Positions 58,109-64,000 of a stretch of DNA of 64,000 nt are shown here, piece after piece (the first letter of the stretch is position 1; every line of letters begins with the position of its first letter). The position numbers and the translations under genes are program-made. Origin of the DNA: Actinophytocola glycyrrhizae (GTDB lineage: Bacteria; Actinomycetota; Actinomycetes; Mycobacteriales; Pseudonocardiaceae); assembly GCF_042653545.1 (NCBI RefSeq), contig NZ_JBHSIS010000003.1, positions 558,001 through 622,000 on the forward strand, written 5' to 3'. The notes under the pieces were generated by a model. The model searched no databases. It was not told where the DNA came from and was given only the letters and a program-made list of their open reading frames with translations.

Positions 58109-59707
58109 TCAGGCCGCGCCGCCTGGCGCGTTGTCACGCGCGGTTCGGACGTCGGGGAAGTGGTGCACCGTGCCGGGGCGACCCGGCGGATTGGTGCCGG
58201 TGACGAAGGCTTCGAGGCCTTTGATCACGTCGTCCGGCACCCAGCCGCCGCGCACGCGCAGGGGTTCGCGGATGCCTTCGCCGAACAGGTAGCCGACGCC
58301 GGGTTCGCCTTCACCGATGCGGTTGGCCCACGCACCGCGCTCGTACGCCTGGTCGCCGAGGACCATGCCGACGTGGGATTTCGTGGCGACCCGGAGGCAG
58401 ATGCGGCGGGGGAACAGCTCCCGGACGGGGACGGTGTCCTTGGTGGGTTCCTGGACGTAGCCGCGCACGGTGCAGCCCAGCGCCCGCCCCTGGGTCGTCA
58501 GCAGGGCCACCCGTTCGGTGATGGCTTCCCGCGTCTTGCGGTCGCCGATGTAGCGGATCAGCGCGCCGATCTCGTCGAACTCCACGATTTCCAGTGGGTT
58601 GTCCCGCGAAATGGGCACGGACCTCAGTCGGCCGGCGAACTCGGCCTTGCGCCTGTCCATCACGCCGATGAGGTCATCGAGCAGCGCGAGGGCGTCCTTG
58701 CCGGTGACGGCGTAGCGGTGGAAGATCCGGCGGCCGTAGGCCAGCTCCATCCCCTTCGGGTCGATGCCGGAGACCCGGACCAGGCCGTCACGGATGGCGG
58801 GGGCGATGGAGACGAGCGGGCACCACATCTGTGCGCCCTTGCCCGCACCGGTCACCCCGGCGTGCAGGGTGTGCGAATCCCGGAGGGACTGGTGCCAGTC
58901 GACCCCGTAGTCGGTCTGCCCGCTCCACACCTTCGTAAGGTCGATGTTCGCGCCTGGCACGTCGGCCAGGTCGACGAGGTCGAGGCAGCCCACGGTGCCC
59001 GCGAGCAGGTTGCGCCGCTGGAAGTCGATGGACACGACGTTCGGCGACAACTCTCGCACCTGACAGCGTGTCACCCCGCGAGCCACCGCGAGTGCGCGAG
59101 CGGCCTCGTCGAAGTCCTCGGGCTTCTGACCGGGCACGAGCCGTACCCGCACCTCGTCCCACGATGCCCCGGACCGCACCTTGAGCACCTTCGGCACCTG
59201 GTCGGTGCGCTGCTTGGGCTGGCGACGAACCTTGTTGCGGCTGAGCGGGTTCGCGGTGACCACGATCGGCCGGTCGGCGTCCAGCACCGTCAGCCCACAG
59301 GCACGCAGCCAGCCGGGCAGCTTCGGCGCGTACACGGCCCAGCGCTGCCACCACGACCGCAGCCGCCAACCCGCCCAGGTCTCGAACGAGAGCCGATGGC
59401 GCCACCGCCACACCAGCAGCACGACGGGGACCACCACGGCCGCAGCGGTCACCGGCACCCAGCCCGACCACCACAGCACGGCAGCGAGCAGCGTGCCGCC
59501 GAGTGTGGTGCGCCAGTGCGTCACCGCGGCTTTGACCACCACGAACACGGTCTTGACCAGCAGCCACAGCGTCACCAGCACCATTGCTAACGTCGCCACG
59601 GCCTCCAGGACCGCTGTCAGTGCGCGGCCCAGCTTGTTCACGAGCCAGACGACGACCGCGACGGCGCCACCGGCCAGCACGAGCGTGCCGAGAGCTTGCG
59701 CGTTCAT
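58109..59707 (-). CDS. FtsK/SpoIIIE-type DNA transfer protein (Tra)
   Basis: 532 residues. The N-terminus has about four transmembrane helices (ALGTLVLAGGAVAVVVWLV; ATLAMVLVTLWLLVKTVFVV; VPVTAAAVVVPVVLLVW). The ATPase domain then follows with Walker A HAGVTGAGKGAQ and Walker B LEIVEFDEIGALI, a TraB/FtsK-like motor. In actinomycetes one such hexameric pump moves double-stranded DNA between hyphae at a clt site. It is the transfer gene of the AICE. The start overlaps the stop of a small Cys-rich gene (ATGA). Confidence 0.9.
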   Translation of the reverse strand: MNAQALGTLVLAGGAVAVVVWLVNKLGRALTAVLEAVATLAMVLVTLWLLVKTVFVVVKAAVTHWRTTLGGTLLAAVLWWSGWVPVTAAAVVVPVVLLVWRWRHRLSFETWAGWRLRSWWQRWAVYAPKLPGWLRACGLTVLDADRPIVVTANPLSRNKVRRQPKQRTDQVPKVLKVRSGASWDEVRVRLVPGQKPEDFDEAARALAVARGVTRCQVRELSPNVVSIDFQRRNLLAGTVGCLDLVDLADVPGANIDLTKVWSGQTDYGVDWHQSLRDSHTLHAGVTGAGKGAQMWCPLVSIAPAIRDGLVRVSGIDPKGMELAYGRRIFHRYAVTGKDALALLDDLIGVMDRRKAEFAGRLRSVPISRDNPLEIVEFDEIGALIRYIGDRKTREAITERVALLTTQGRALGCTVRGYVQEPTKDTVPVRELFPRRICLRVATKSHVGMVLGDQAYERGAWANRIGEGEPGVGYLFGEGIREPLRVRGGWVPDDVIKGLEAFVTGTNPPGRPGTVHHFPDVRTARDNAPGGAA

Positions 59708-59871
59708 CGGCGCTCGCCCCGCTCCGGACCGAAGTCCAGCGCGAGCATGCCCTCGCACCGCACACAACGGCTCTCACCGGGCAGCAGCCGAGCAAAACGC
59801 CGACACCGCGAGCACCGCTTTCGGGAGACCCCCTCTGGCGCTGGAATAGGAGATGGCTCTAGCATTTCCAT
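59704..59871 (-). CDS. Small zinc-ribbon-like protein
   Basis: 55 residues, easily missed. It has two CxxC pairs, KRCSRCRRF and SRCVRCEGM, separated by about 13 residues, a rubredoxin or zinc-ribbon layout. ATG at 59871 has GGAG 6 bp upstream; the stop overlaps the tra start, so it is co-translated with the transfer ATPase. It may bind DNA or assist transfer; function unknown. The roughly 170 bp upstream (59872-60040) hold no gene and should contain the promoter of the tra-rep-xis-int operon. Confidence 0.7.
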   Translation of the reverse strand: MEMLEPSPIPAPEGVSRKRCSRCRRFARLLPGESRCVRCEGMLALDFGPERGERR

Positions 59872-60040
59872 TGTTCACTCCATGCGGGTGAGCAGCGCAG
59901 GAGCGGTCAGGTTGGTAGCCGGGTGCCGCTTCTGCGCCTATACAGTTCTCGTTGCAGCACAACACAAGCGCGCGCCAATGACGCACACCTCTGGCGTGCA
60001 CGGAAATATCAATATTCGGAACTGAGAGTGTTATCTGCGG

Positions 60041-60535
60041 TCAGAAAAGATCAGGAATATGGTCGATATCCGGTGTGAAGCGAGCGAGATGGGCAGTCAG
60101 TTCGCTGTGCGGGGAGCCCATCATCGTGGCCATCTCGTCGACTGCGGCGGGGACGACCGCCACGATCCCGCCGGGATGCAGGTCGAGCTTGTTCCGCGCC
60201 CAGATGGTCAGGGGTCGGTACTTCGGGGTGTTGTCGGCGATCAGCGACGGCAGGTCCACCTGCAACGCGAGGTTTTCCAGCTGGAGCCGTGCCCGCTGCA
60301 ACGCCACTCCGAGCAGCTGAGGAGCCCCTACGCCGAGTGCGTGGCACACCTCGATGAACCGCAGCATCGTGAGGGCTCTGCTCCCGTGTTCGTAGGACAA
60401 CAGCGTCCGATCGCCGATGCCCGACGGCAGACGCGAGACGAGGTATCCCCGTGACCAGTTGTTGGCCTCGCGAGCGCGCCGCAACTCCTCACCGATGGCA
60501 CGGCAGTGCGCTCTGTCGAACGCGTCCTTCACCAT
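60041..60535 (-). CDS. XRE-family HTH regulator of the AICE
   Basis: 164 residues. HTH at about 12-70: RAIGEELRRAREANNWSRGY, LVSRLPSGIGDRTLLSYEHG, SRALTMLRFIEVCHALGV. A helical C-terminal part of 90 residues has no known domain. It is a typical AICE accessory regulator, transcribed toward the tra operon, and may control it. Only 13 bp separate its ATG from the stop of the AMED_5909-type gene upstream. Confidence 0.85.
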   Translation of the reverse strand: MVKDAFDRAHCRAIGEELRRAREANNWSRGYLVSRLPSGIGDRTLLSYEHGSRALTMLRFIEVCHALGVGAPQLLGVALQRARLQLENLALQVDLPSLIADNTPKYRPLTIWARNKLDLHPGGIVAVVPAAVDEMATMMGSPHSELTAHLARFTPDIDHIPDLF

Positions 60536-60548
60536 GTGCTTCGTCCGA

Positions 60549-60806
60549 TCAGGACTCGTCGTCGAGGGTCGGGTCGAGCCGATGCTCGATCTCGCGAGCA
60601 CGCCGGATCTCGATACCCACGTACTGCGTCGCCTCGTGCCGGTGCCGTTCGTCGACCTTGGCCGTGTGCGCGTAGACGTCGGCGCTGTGGCGGTGGAACC
60701 TGATCCACTCCGCCGGGCCGGCATCACGGGACGGCCGCTGCTGCGACAGCACCTCACGGGCCTCGAACAGCGACGACGGCAACACACGTGGCGGCTTCCT
60801 GGACAT
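60549..60806 (-). CDS. AMED_5909 family AICE protein
   Basis: 85 residues, charged and helical: RDAGPAEWIRFHRHSADVYA, HTAKVDERHRHEATQYVGIE. It matches a small family named for AMED_5909 of Amycolatopsis that recurs in integrative elements of this type. Function unknown. The ATG overlaps the stop of the preceding gene by one base. Confidence 0.75.
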   Translation of the reverse strand: MSRKPPRVLPSSLFEAREVLSQQRPSRDAGPAEWIRFHRHSADVYAHTAKVDERHRHEATQYVGIEIRRAREIEHRLDPTLDDES

Positions 60807-61099
60807 CAGTACCCACCGCCCGAGTCACCGTCGTCACCGGTCACCAGCAGATGCCGAGGACGACGCTCCGGCGGAGCGGGCTCCCCGTCCGGGTCGATCT
60901 CAGCGGCCAGCTTGGCGGCCTCGCGGGCCAGCTCGCGGCAGAACTTCGCCAGCACCAGGTCCCCACCGGGGAACGGCGGCACCTGGATCGCGAGGTTCAC
61001 CGGGTCCAGGTAGAGGACCAGCGCCGGAAGCTGCGGCGTGACCCGCATAAACGCGGCTGCCGCGTCACTACCGGGCGAACACGACACGTTGAACGCCAC
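60806..61099 (-). CDS. AICE hypothetical protein
   Basis: 97 residues. Strand-rich start (ALVLYLDPVNLAIQVPPFPG) followed by a helix (LAKFCRELAREAAKLAAEID) and a disordered acidic tail. No family recognised. Placed in a run of small, tightly spaced genes downstream of the pra-like gene. The stop overlaps the next start (TGATG). Confidence 0.65.
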   Translation of the reverse strand: MAFNVSCSPGSDAAAAFMRVTPQLPALVLYLDPVNLAIQVPPFPGGDLVLAKFCRELAREAAKLAAEIDPDGEPAPPERRPRHLLVTGDDGDSGGGY

Positions 61100-61102
61100 T
61101 TC

Positions 61103-61390
61103 TCACAACTCCTTCGATGGTGGATCGATGCGGGCCGTCTCGACGACCGCGCGCCGGTCGAACTCCTCAGCGGCGACCGCGGCCGCATGGCGTGCCCACA
61201 GCGGAATGGCCAGCTCTCCGGCCAGGTCGTGCCACGCGGAACTCACGTCGCGGTAGGCCAGAGCAAGACGACGGATCGCTGCCACGTCGCCCGGCTTGGC
61301 GCGTTGAGCCGCGAACAGCGCTGCCGTCTGCTCGGCGTAGGCGGTGTTCCAGCGGGCGACCGCTTCTCGTGACGCCCGCATGGTGGTCAC
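61103..61390 (-). CDS. AICE hypothetical protein
   Basis: 95 residues, all helical and Ala-rich: RWNTAYAEQTAALFAAQRAK, LAYRDVSSAWHDLAGELAIP. No family recognised. The GTG start overlaps the stop of the pra-like gene (GTGA); an internal ATG at 61381 is possible. Probably co-transcribed with pra. Confidence 0.65.
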   Translation of the reverse strand: MTTMRASREAVARWNTAYAEQTAALFAAQRAKPGDVAAIRRLALAYRDVSSAWHDLAGELAIPLWARHAAAVAAEEFDRRAVVETARIDPPSKEL

Positions 61391-61806
61391 GCCGCCTTCG
61401 GCTCACGGGGCGCGGCGGACTTGCGAGCCGCACCATCAGGGGCCTGCATGCTCCGGGCCCGGAAGCTGTGCGCGATCCGGCCCTTGTTGTTGGCGTAGGG
61501 CGTGATGGTGAGCCCGTCGAACTCGACCGGCGGGAAGGGGAACCCCGGCAGCTTCTCCGGCGGCACCGGCTGGTGGTCAGCGGAGATCTTGACCTTGAAC
61601 TCGGCCCCGAACCGGGCGGCCTCCTCGTTGGCATCCAGAGCGCGAACGGTCCACACGAGCTGACCCGTCTCCTTGTCCCGCTCCTGCTGCTTGGGTGCGC
61701 TGGCGTCCGCGGAGAAGGCCATGGACGGCTCCACACCCAGCACGAACGCGCCGAACGGGAACACCTCCCCGAACTCCACCGCGAACCGCGTGGGAACAAC
61801 TGGCAT
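61387..61806 (-). CDS. Plasmid replication, integration and excision activator (Pra-like)
   Basis: 139 residues. The N-terminus FAVEFGEVFPFGAFVLGVEP, then DKETGQLVWTVRALDANEEA and FPPVEFDGLTITPYANNKGR, fits the small family annotated as replication, integration and excision activators after pSAM2 Pra. In pSAM2, Pra switches on rep-xis-int and is repressed by KorSA. The same layout is seen here: a divergent GntR regulator gene, with a cluster of palindromes in the gap. ATG has GGGAG 8 bp upstream. Confidence 0.65.
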   Translation of the reverse strand: MPVVPTRFAVEFGEVFPFGAFVLGVEPSMAFSADASAPKQQERDKETGQLVWTVRALDANEEAARFGAEFKVKISADHQPVPPEKLPGFPFPPVEFDGLTITPYANNKGRIAHSFRARSMQAPDGAARKSAAPREPKAA

Positions 61807-61826
61807 GTGACAACTCCCGACGTCTG

Positions 61827-61930
61827 GCCTAGCTGAGCTAGGCAACCTGTACAAATCCGAGAGTAAGCCAGCCTGGCTAGACAAGTCAAGTAGATCTGGC
61901 GTGGCTAGCTCCCTAGCCCGCCTAGACAAG
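61827..61930. promoter_or_regulatory. Cluster of CTAG palindromes between pra-like and GntR genes
   Basis: Six CTAG tetramers lie in about 100 bp of this divergent gap. One palindrome is GCCTAGCTGAGCTAGGC (61827-61843, 8-bp arms). An inverted pair GGCTAG/CTAGCC lies at 61903-61918. The direct repeat CTAGACAAG occurs at 61877-61885 and 61922-61930. They are probably operators of the divergent GntR repressor, with control of pra as in pSAM2. Confidence 0.65.
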
Positions 61931-62003
61931 AGTCGATACAGTTCCTTGCAGCAGATGCTTGAAGAGTGAAAGCAAGCAAGTGTGTCAAGGCAGAGGAGCC
62001 CGC

Positions 62004-62846
62004 ATGGCGCTCGACCCGGACGACCCACGTCCCCCATATGTGCAGGTCGCGAACGCCTTGCGTGCCGCGATCCTGACCAAGAAGTTCGCCGCTGGGGACA
62101 AGCTGCCGTCCCGTCAGGAGCTGGCGAAGGCGTACAACGTCGCGCCGATGACGGTCCAGAGCGCCCTACGCGAACTGCGTGAGGAAGGGCTGATCGTGTC
62201 GCGGCAGGGGAGCGGTGTGTTCGTGCGAGAGCGCACCGAACGCCCTGTCGGACTCCGCCCCCACATCGAACGAGCCTTCGAGGCCGAGGATGTCACGATC
62301 GATTTCGCCGGGTTCTCTGGCGAGACCCTGCACGGAGCCATGCAAGAGCCGCTGGACAAGATTCGTGTCGGCCGACTCCGCCCGAAGTCCCTCGCGGTCC
62401 GCATCCTCATCCCGGATACCGCAGCCCCGCTGGCGATCCCGTGCCGAGCTGACGACCTCGGCGACAGCCCGGAGTTCCGAGCCAGAGCCACCCGGATCAT
62501 GCACCGCTACGTCGGCGCGATCACCGACACCGTCAACGAGTTGGGCAGCCTCGGCCTGGTCGAGCAAGCCAGCGCGACAGTCCACGTGCACCATGCCGCG
62601 CCCCTGTTCAAGCTCTACATCATCAACGGCGAGGAAGCCTTCTTCGGCTTCTACCCGGTCCGCGAACACATCCTCACCCTCGGCGAAGAACCTACGACCA
62701 TCTACGACCTCATGGGCAAAGACGCCGTACTGTTCCACCACTCCACCAACGACGACGACACCTCCACCGGCTCCCAATACGTCGACCAAGCTCGCACCTG
62801 GTTCGACAGCATGTGGAACACCGTCTCCACCGAGTTCACCCCGTGA
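62004..62846 (+). CDS. GntR-family repressor of the AICE (KorSA-like)
   Basis: 280 residues. GntR winged HTH at about 8-75: RPPYVQVANALRAAILTKKF, DKLPSRQELAKAYNVAPMTV, QSALRELREEGLIVSRQGSG. The long C-terminal domain has no UTRA signature that I recognise and may bind an effector or dimerise. Position and orientation match korSA of pSAM2, which represses pra and so keeps the element integrated. ATG at 62004 has GGAG upstream; the divergent gap holds the CTAG palindromes. The stop overlaps the HAD gene. Confidence 0.85.
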   Translation: MALDPDDPRPPYVQVANALRAAILTKKFAAGDKLPSRQELAKAYNVAPMTVQSALRELREEGLIVSRQGSGVFVRERTERPVGLRPHIERAFEAEDVTIDFAGFSGETLHGAMQEPLDKIRVGRLRPKSLAVRILIPDTAAPLAIPCRADDLGDSPEFRARATRIMHRYVGAITDTVNELGSLGLVEQASATVHVHHAAPLFKLYIINGEEAFFGFYPVREHILTLGEEPTTIYDLMGKDAVLFHHSTNDDDTSTGSQYVDQARTWFDSMWNTVSTEFTP

Positions 62847-63535
62847 TCCCACCTGTCGATGACCCCGTAACGCTGCACCGCATCCTGTCCGAGACGGAAG
62901 TTCTGCTACTCGACTTCGATGGTCCCATCTGTTCCGTCTTCGCGGGCATCCCCGCCCCCGTTGTCGCCAATCAACTCCGCGGTGTCCTCGCGGAGGGCGG
63001 TTGCACGGATCTTCCAGAGCAAGTTCGCACCGCCGACGATCCCTTCGACGTGCTGTTCTATGCCGCCACGCTTGGCCGCGAAGAAGCCAAAGTCGTAGAA
63101 GCAGCTTTTCGGGCGCACGAGGTCGAGGCCGTACAGCTCGCCGAGCCGACACCGCACACAATCGACGTGATGCACGCGTGGAAGGCGACCGGCCGTCGAC
63201 TCGCTGTGGTGAGCAACAACAGTTCGGCAGCGGTCGATACCTACCTGGACATCCACGGCCTTCGAGCTGAGGTCGATCTCGTTTCGGCTCGCGTCGGCGC
63301 GGATGTCACGCTGCTGAAGCCGAGCCCGCACCTGGTAACCGACGCGACGAACCGGTTGGGCAGCCCAGCTTCGCGCTGCACGCTGGTGGGCGACTCGGTT
63401 ACTGACATCGAAGCATCGCACGCTGCGCAAGTCACGCCGATCGGCTACGCGAACAAGCCCGGCAAGGCTGATCGACTGATAGCGGCAGGCGCCGTGGTTG
63501 TCATTACCAGCACGAGCGCGTTGATTTCAGGGTGA
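62843..63535 (+). CDS. HAD-family hydrolase, AICE accessory gene
   Basis: 230 residues. Haloacid-dehalogenase phosphatase motifs: I ETEVLLLDFDGPIC with the nucleophilic Asp pair, II RLAVVSNNSSAAVDTYL, III Lys in TLLKPSPHLV, and IV CTLVGDSVTDIEASHAAQ. Probably a phosphatase for a small metabolite. The GTG overlaps the GntR stop (GTGA), so repressor and hydrolase are co-translated. pSAM2 has a Nudix hydrolase in a comparable place, so a nucleotide-related role is conceivable. Confidence 0.87.
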   Translation: MIPPVDDPVTLHRILSETEVLLLDFDGPICSVFAGIPAPVVANQLRGVLAEGGCTDLPEQVRTADDPFDVLFYAATLGREEAKVVEAAFRAHEVEAVQLAEPTPHTIDVMHAWKATGRRLAVVSNNSSAAVDTYLDIHGLRAEVDLVSARVGADVTLLKPSPHLVTDATNRLGSPASRCTLVGDSVTDIEASHAAQVTPIGYANKPGKADRLIAAGAVVVITSTSALISG

Positions 63536-63556
63536 TTGAGGTGGGTGTGCGAGTGC

Positions 63557-64000
63557 TCAACTTGTCGCGATTCGTACGCGCTCAATAAATCCAGATGTGT
63601 CGAGGAAGTAATTCGGATAAGCATTTCGTAGTCCGGCAATAGAGTCGACTGAGACTAGTACGGCATCCTGCAGAGAGTTACCCTCGCTGTCGGTCTCTGA
63701 GGAGGACTCGGCCGCATCAATGCGGCGTTGGCCGACACAGTATCGCTGAATCCGGTCACTGTGAGGAATTTCCAGGAATATTGAGTGTGAGCAGGAAGTA
63801 TCTTCCTTCGTTGGGATTGATCACTTGCGAATCAAGGGCTGCGCCGTATACAGAGAGTCTCTCGATTACGGCGAGCTTCTTGGTCATTAGTACAAGTTCT
63901 TCTACGTGCTCGTCCTTCGATTCGGGAGTTCCTGGGACGATTGGAGTTCCTTCGAGGCGGGCAATCTCCGACCCCATCAATGCGAAGAATCTCAGCCAGT
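63557..64000 (-). pseudogene. 3' part of a frameshifted gene, running off the right edge
   Basis: On the minus strand, two frames together look like one protein C-terminus. The first frame enters from the window edge (FFALMGSEIARLEGTPIVPG) and runs through EGRYFLLTLNIPG to a stop at 63756. The next frame begins before that stop and continues SDRIQRYCVGQRRIDAAESS through VDSIAGLRNAYPNYFLDTSG to a stop at 63557. Dropping one base near the GGAAATT at about 63770 would join them. I recall AYPNYFLDT-like ends in RelA/SpoT-domain proteins, but this is weak. Base composition is less GC-rich than the rest. Confidence 0.45.

Larger units (their letters stand above)
54581..63535. mobile_element. Actinomycete integrative and conjugative element (pSAM2-like AICE)
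   Basis: A contiguous set in pSAM2-like order: integrase, excisionase, RepSA-type initiator, FtsK/SpoIIIE-type transfer protein, several small proteins, a pra-like activator, a divergent GntR repressor and a HAD hydrolase. The left end lies in 54486-54580, just after an acyl-CoA dehydrogenase gene. I find no tRNA gene there and no direct repeat marking att sites; the right end may be past the lower-GC fragment at 63557-64000 or beyond the window. Coordinates cover only the recognised genes. Confidence 0.85.

Noticed and set aside
63445..63639. A 64-codon minus-strand frame overlapping the HAD gene end
   Set aside because: It overlaps the well-supported HAD coding region, and its upstream half is antisense to it. 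The real minus-strand signal there is the frameshifted fragment in another frame.

Overview
The window is high-GC actinobacterial chromosome. Gene families and codon use point to the Pseudonocardiaceae (a Lentzea, Saccharothrix or Amycolatopsis-type organism). This is inferred from kgd with its small DUF6104 partner, PPE and EspG proteins lying beside a DUF3558 lipoprotein, DUF397 and DUF5753 proteins, Methyltransf_19 paralogues, a ShbA/SigD sigma factor and a pSAM2-like integrative element. No rRNA or tRNA gene was seen. Genes are dense, and many are translationally coupled through ATGA, GTGA or TGATG overlaps.

Layout. 1-4.3 kb: start of an inositol-monophosphatase-family gene, two perfect DnaA boxes, and the DUF6104 and kgd genes (2-oxoglutarate decarboxylase/dehydrogenase). 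4.6-8.3 kb: an orphan DUF5753/DUF397 pair, then a four-gene ESX-associated operon (hypothetical protein, DUF3558 lipoprotein, PPE, EspG). 8.3-15 kb: a fused heterodimer-type ABC exporter, an ABC-2 permease/ATPase pair whose ATPase has a long Pro/Gln-rich tail, and two small actinobacterial proteins. 15.2-15.4 kb: a gene-free run of hairpins that could be a small RNA. 15.5-22.5 kb: ald and a PucR-type regulator, a PAS-GGDEF-degenerate-EAL protein, a methyltransferase and a TetR regulator.

22.5-28.6 kb holds a secreted SGNH hydrolase and an accD-accA-acd operon for branched-chain acyl-CoA (probably leucine) catabolism. A palindromic operator lies both before the TetR gene and before the operon, so one regulator probably controls both. 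28.6-36.6 kb: a secreted S15 peptidase and partner, a tmsA-tmsB pair for 10-methyl-branched fatty acids, a second Methyltransf_19 protein and a PHA-synthase-like hydrolase. 36.6-43.9 kb: a steroid side-chain degradation operon in the mycobacterial igr order (ltp2, chsH1, chsH2, chsE2, chsE1), plus fadE34 divergent from kstR with a perfect KstR box between them.

44-54.5 kb: a methyltransferase, an orphan ShbA/SigD-like sigma factor and a GAF-ANTAR protein. Next is an uncharacterised catabolic locus (FCD GntR regulator, two maleate-isomerase/Asp-Glu-racemase proteins, DUF3830, and a divergent D-2-hydroxyacid dehydrogenase and amidase). Last is a pair of coupled acyl-CoA dehydrogenases behind a palindromic operator. 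54.6-63.5 kb: an actinomycete integrative and conjugative element (int, xis, repSA, FtsK-type tra, pra-like activator, GntR repressor, HAD hydrolase). The right edge carries a frameshifted, lower-GC gene fragment.

The most unusual non-coding signal is a dispersed family of intergenic palindromic arrays. Three full copies of 110-111 bp each consist of four 20-bp quasi-palindromic units with spacers of about 12, 10 and 12 bp. Two two-unit copies also occur, and the full copies carry a second shared segment of roughly 120-300 bp. One of those segments is interrupted by a MITE-like inverted repeat with arms of about 50 bp.
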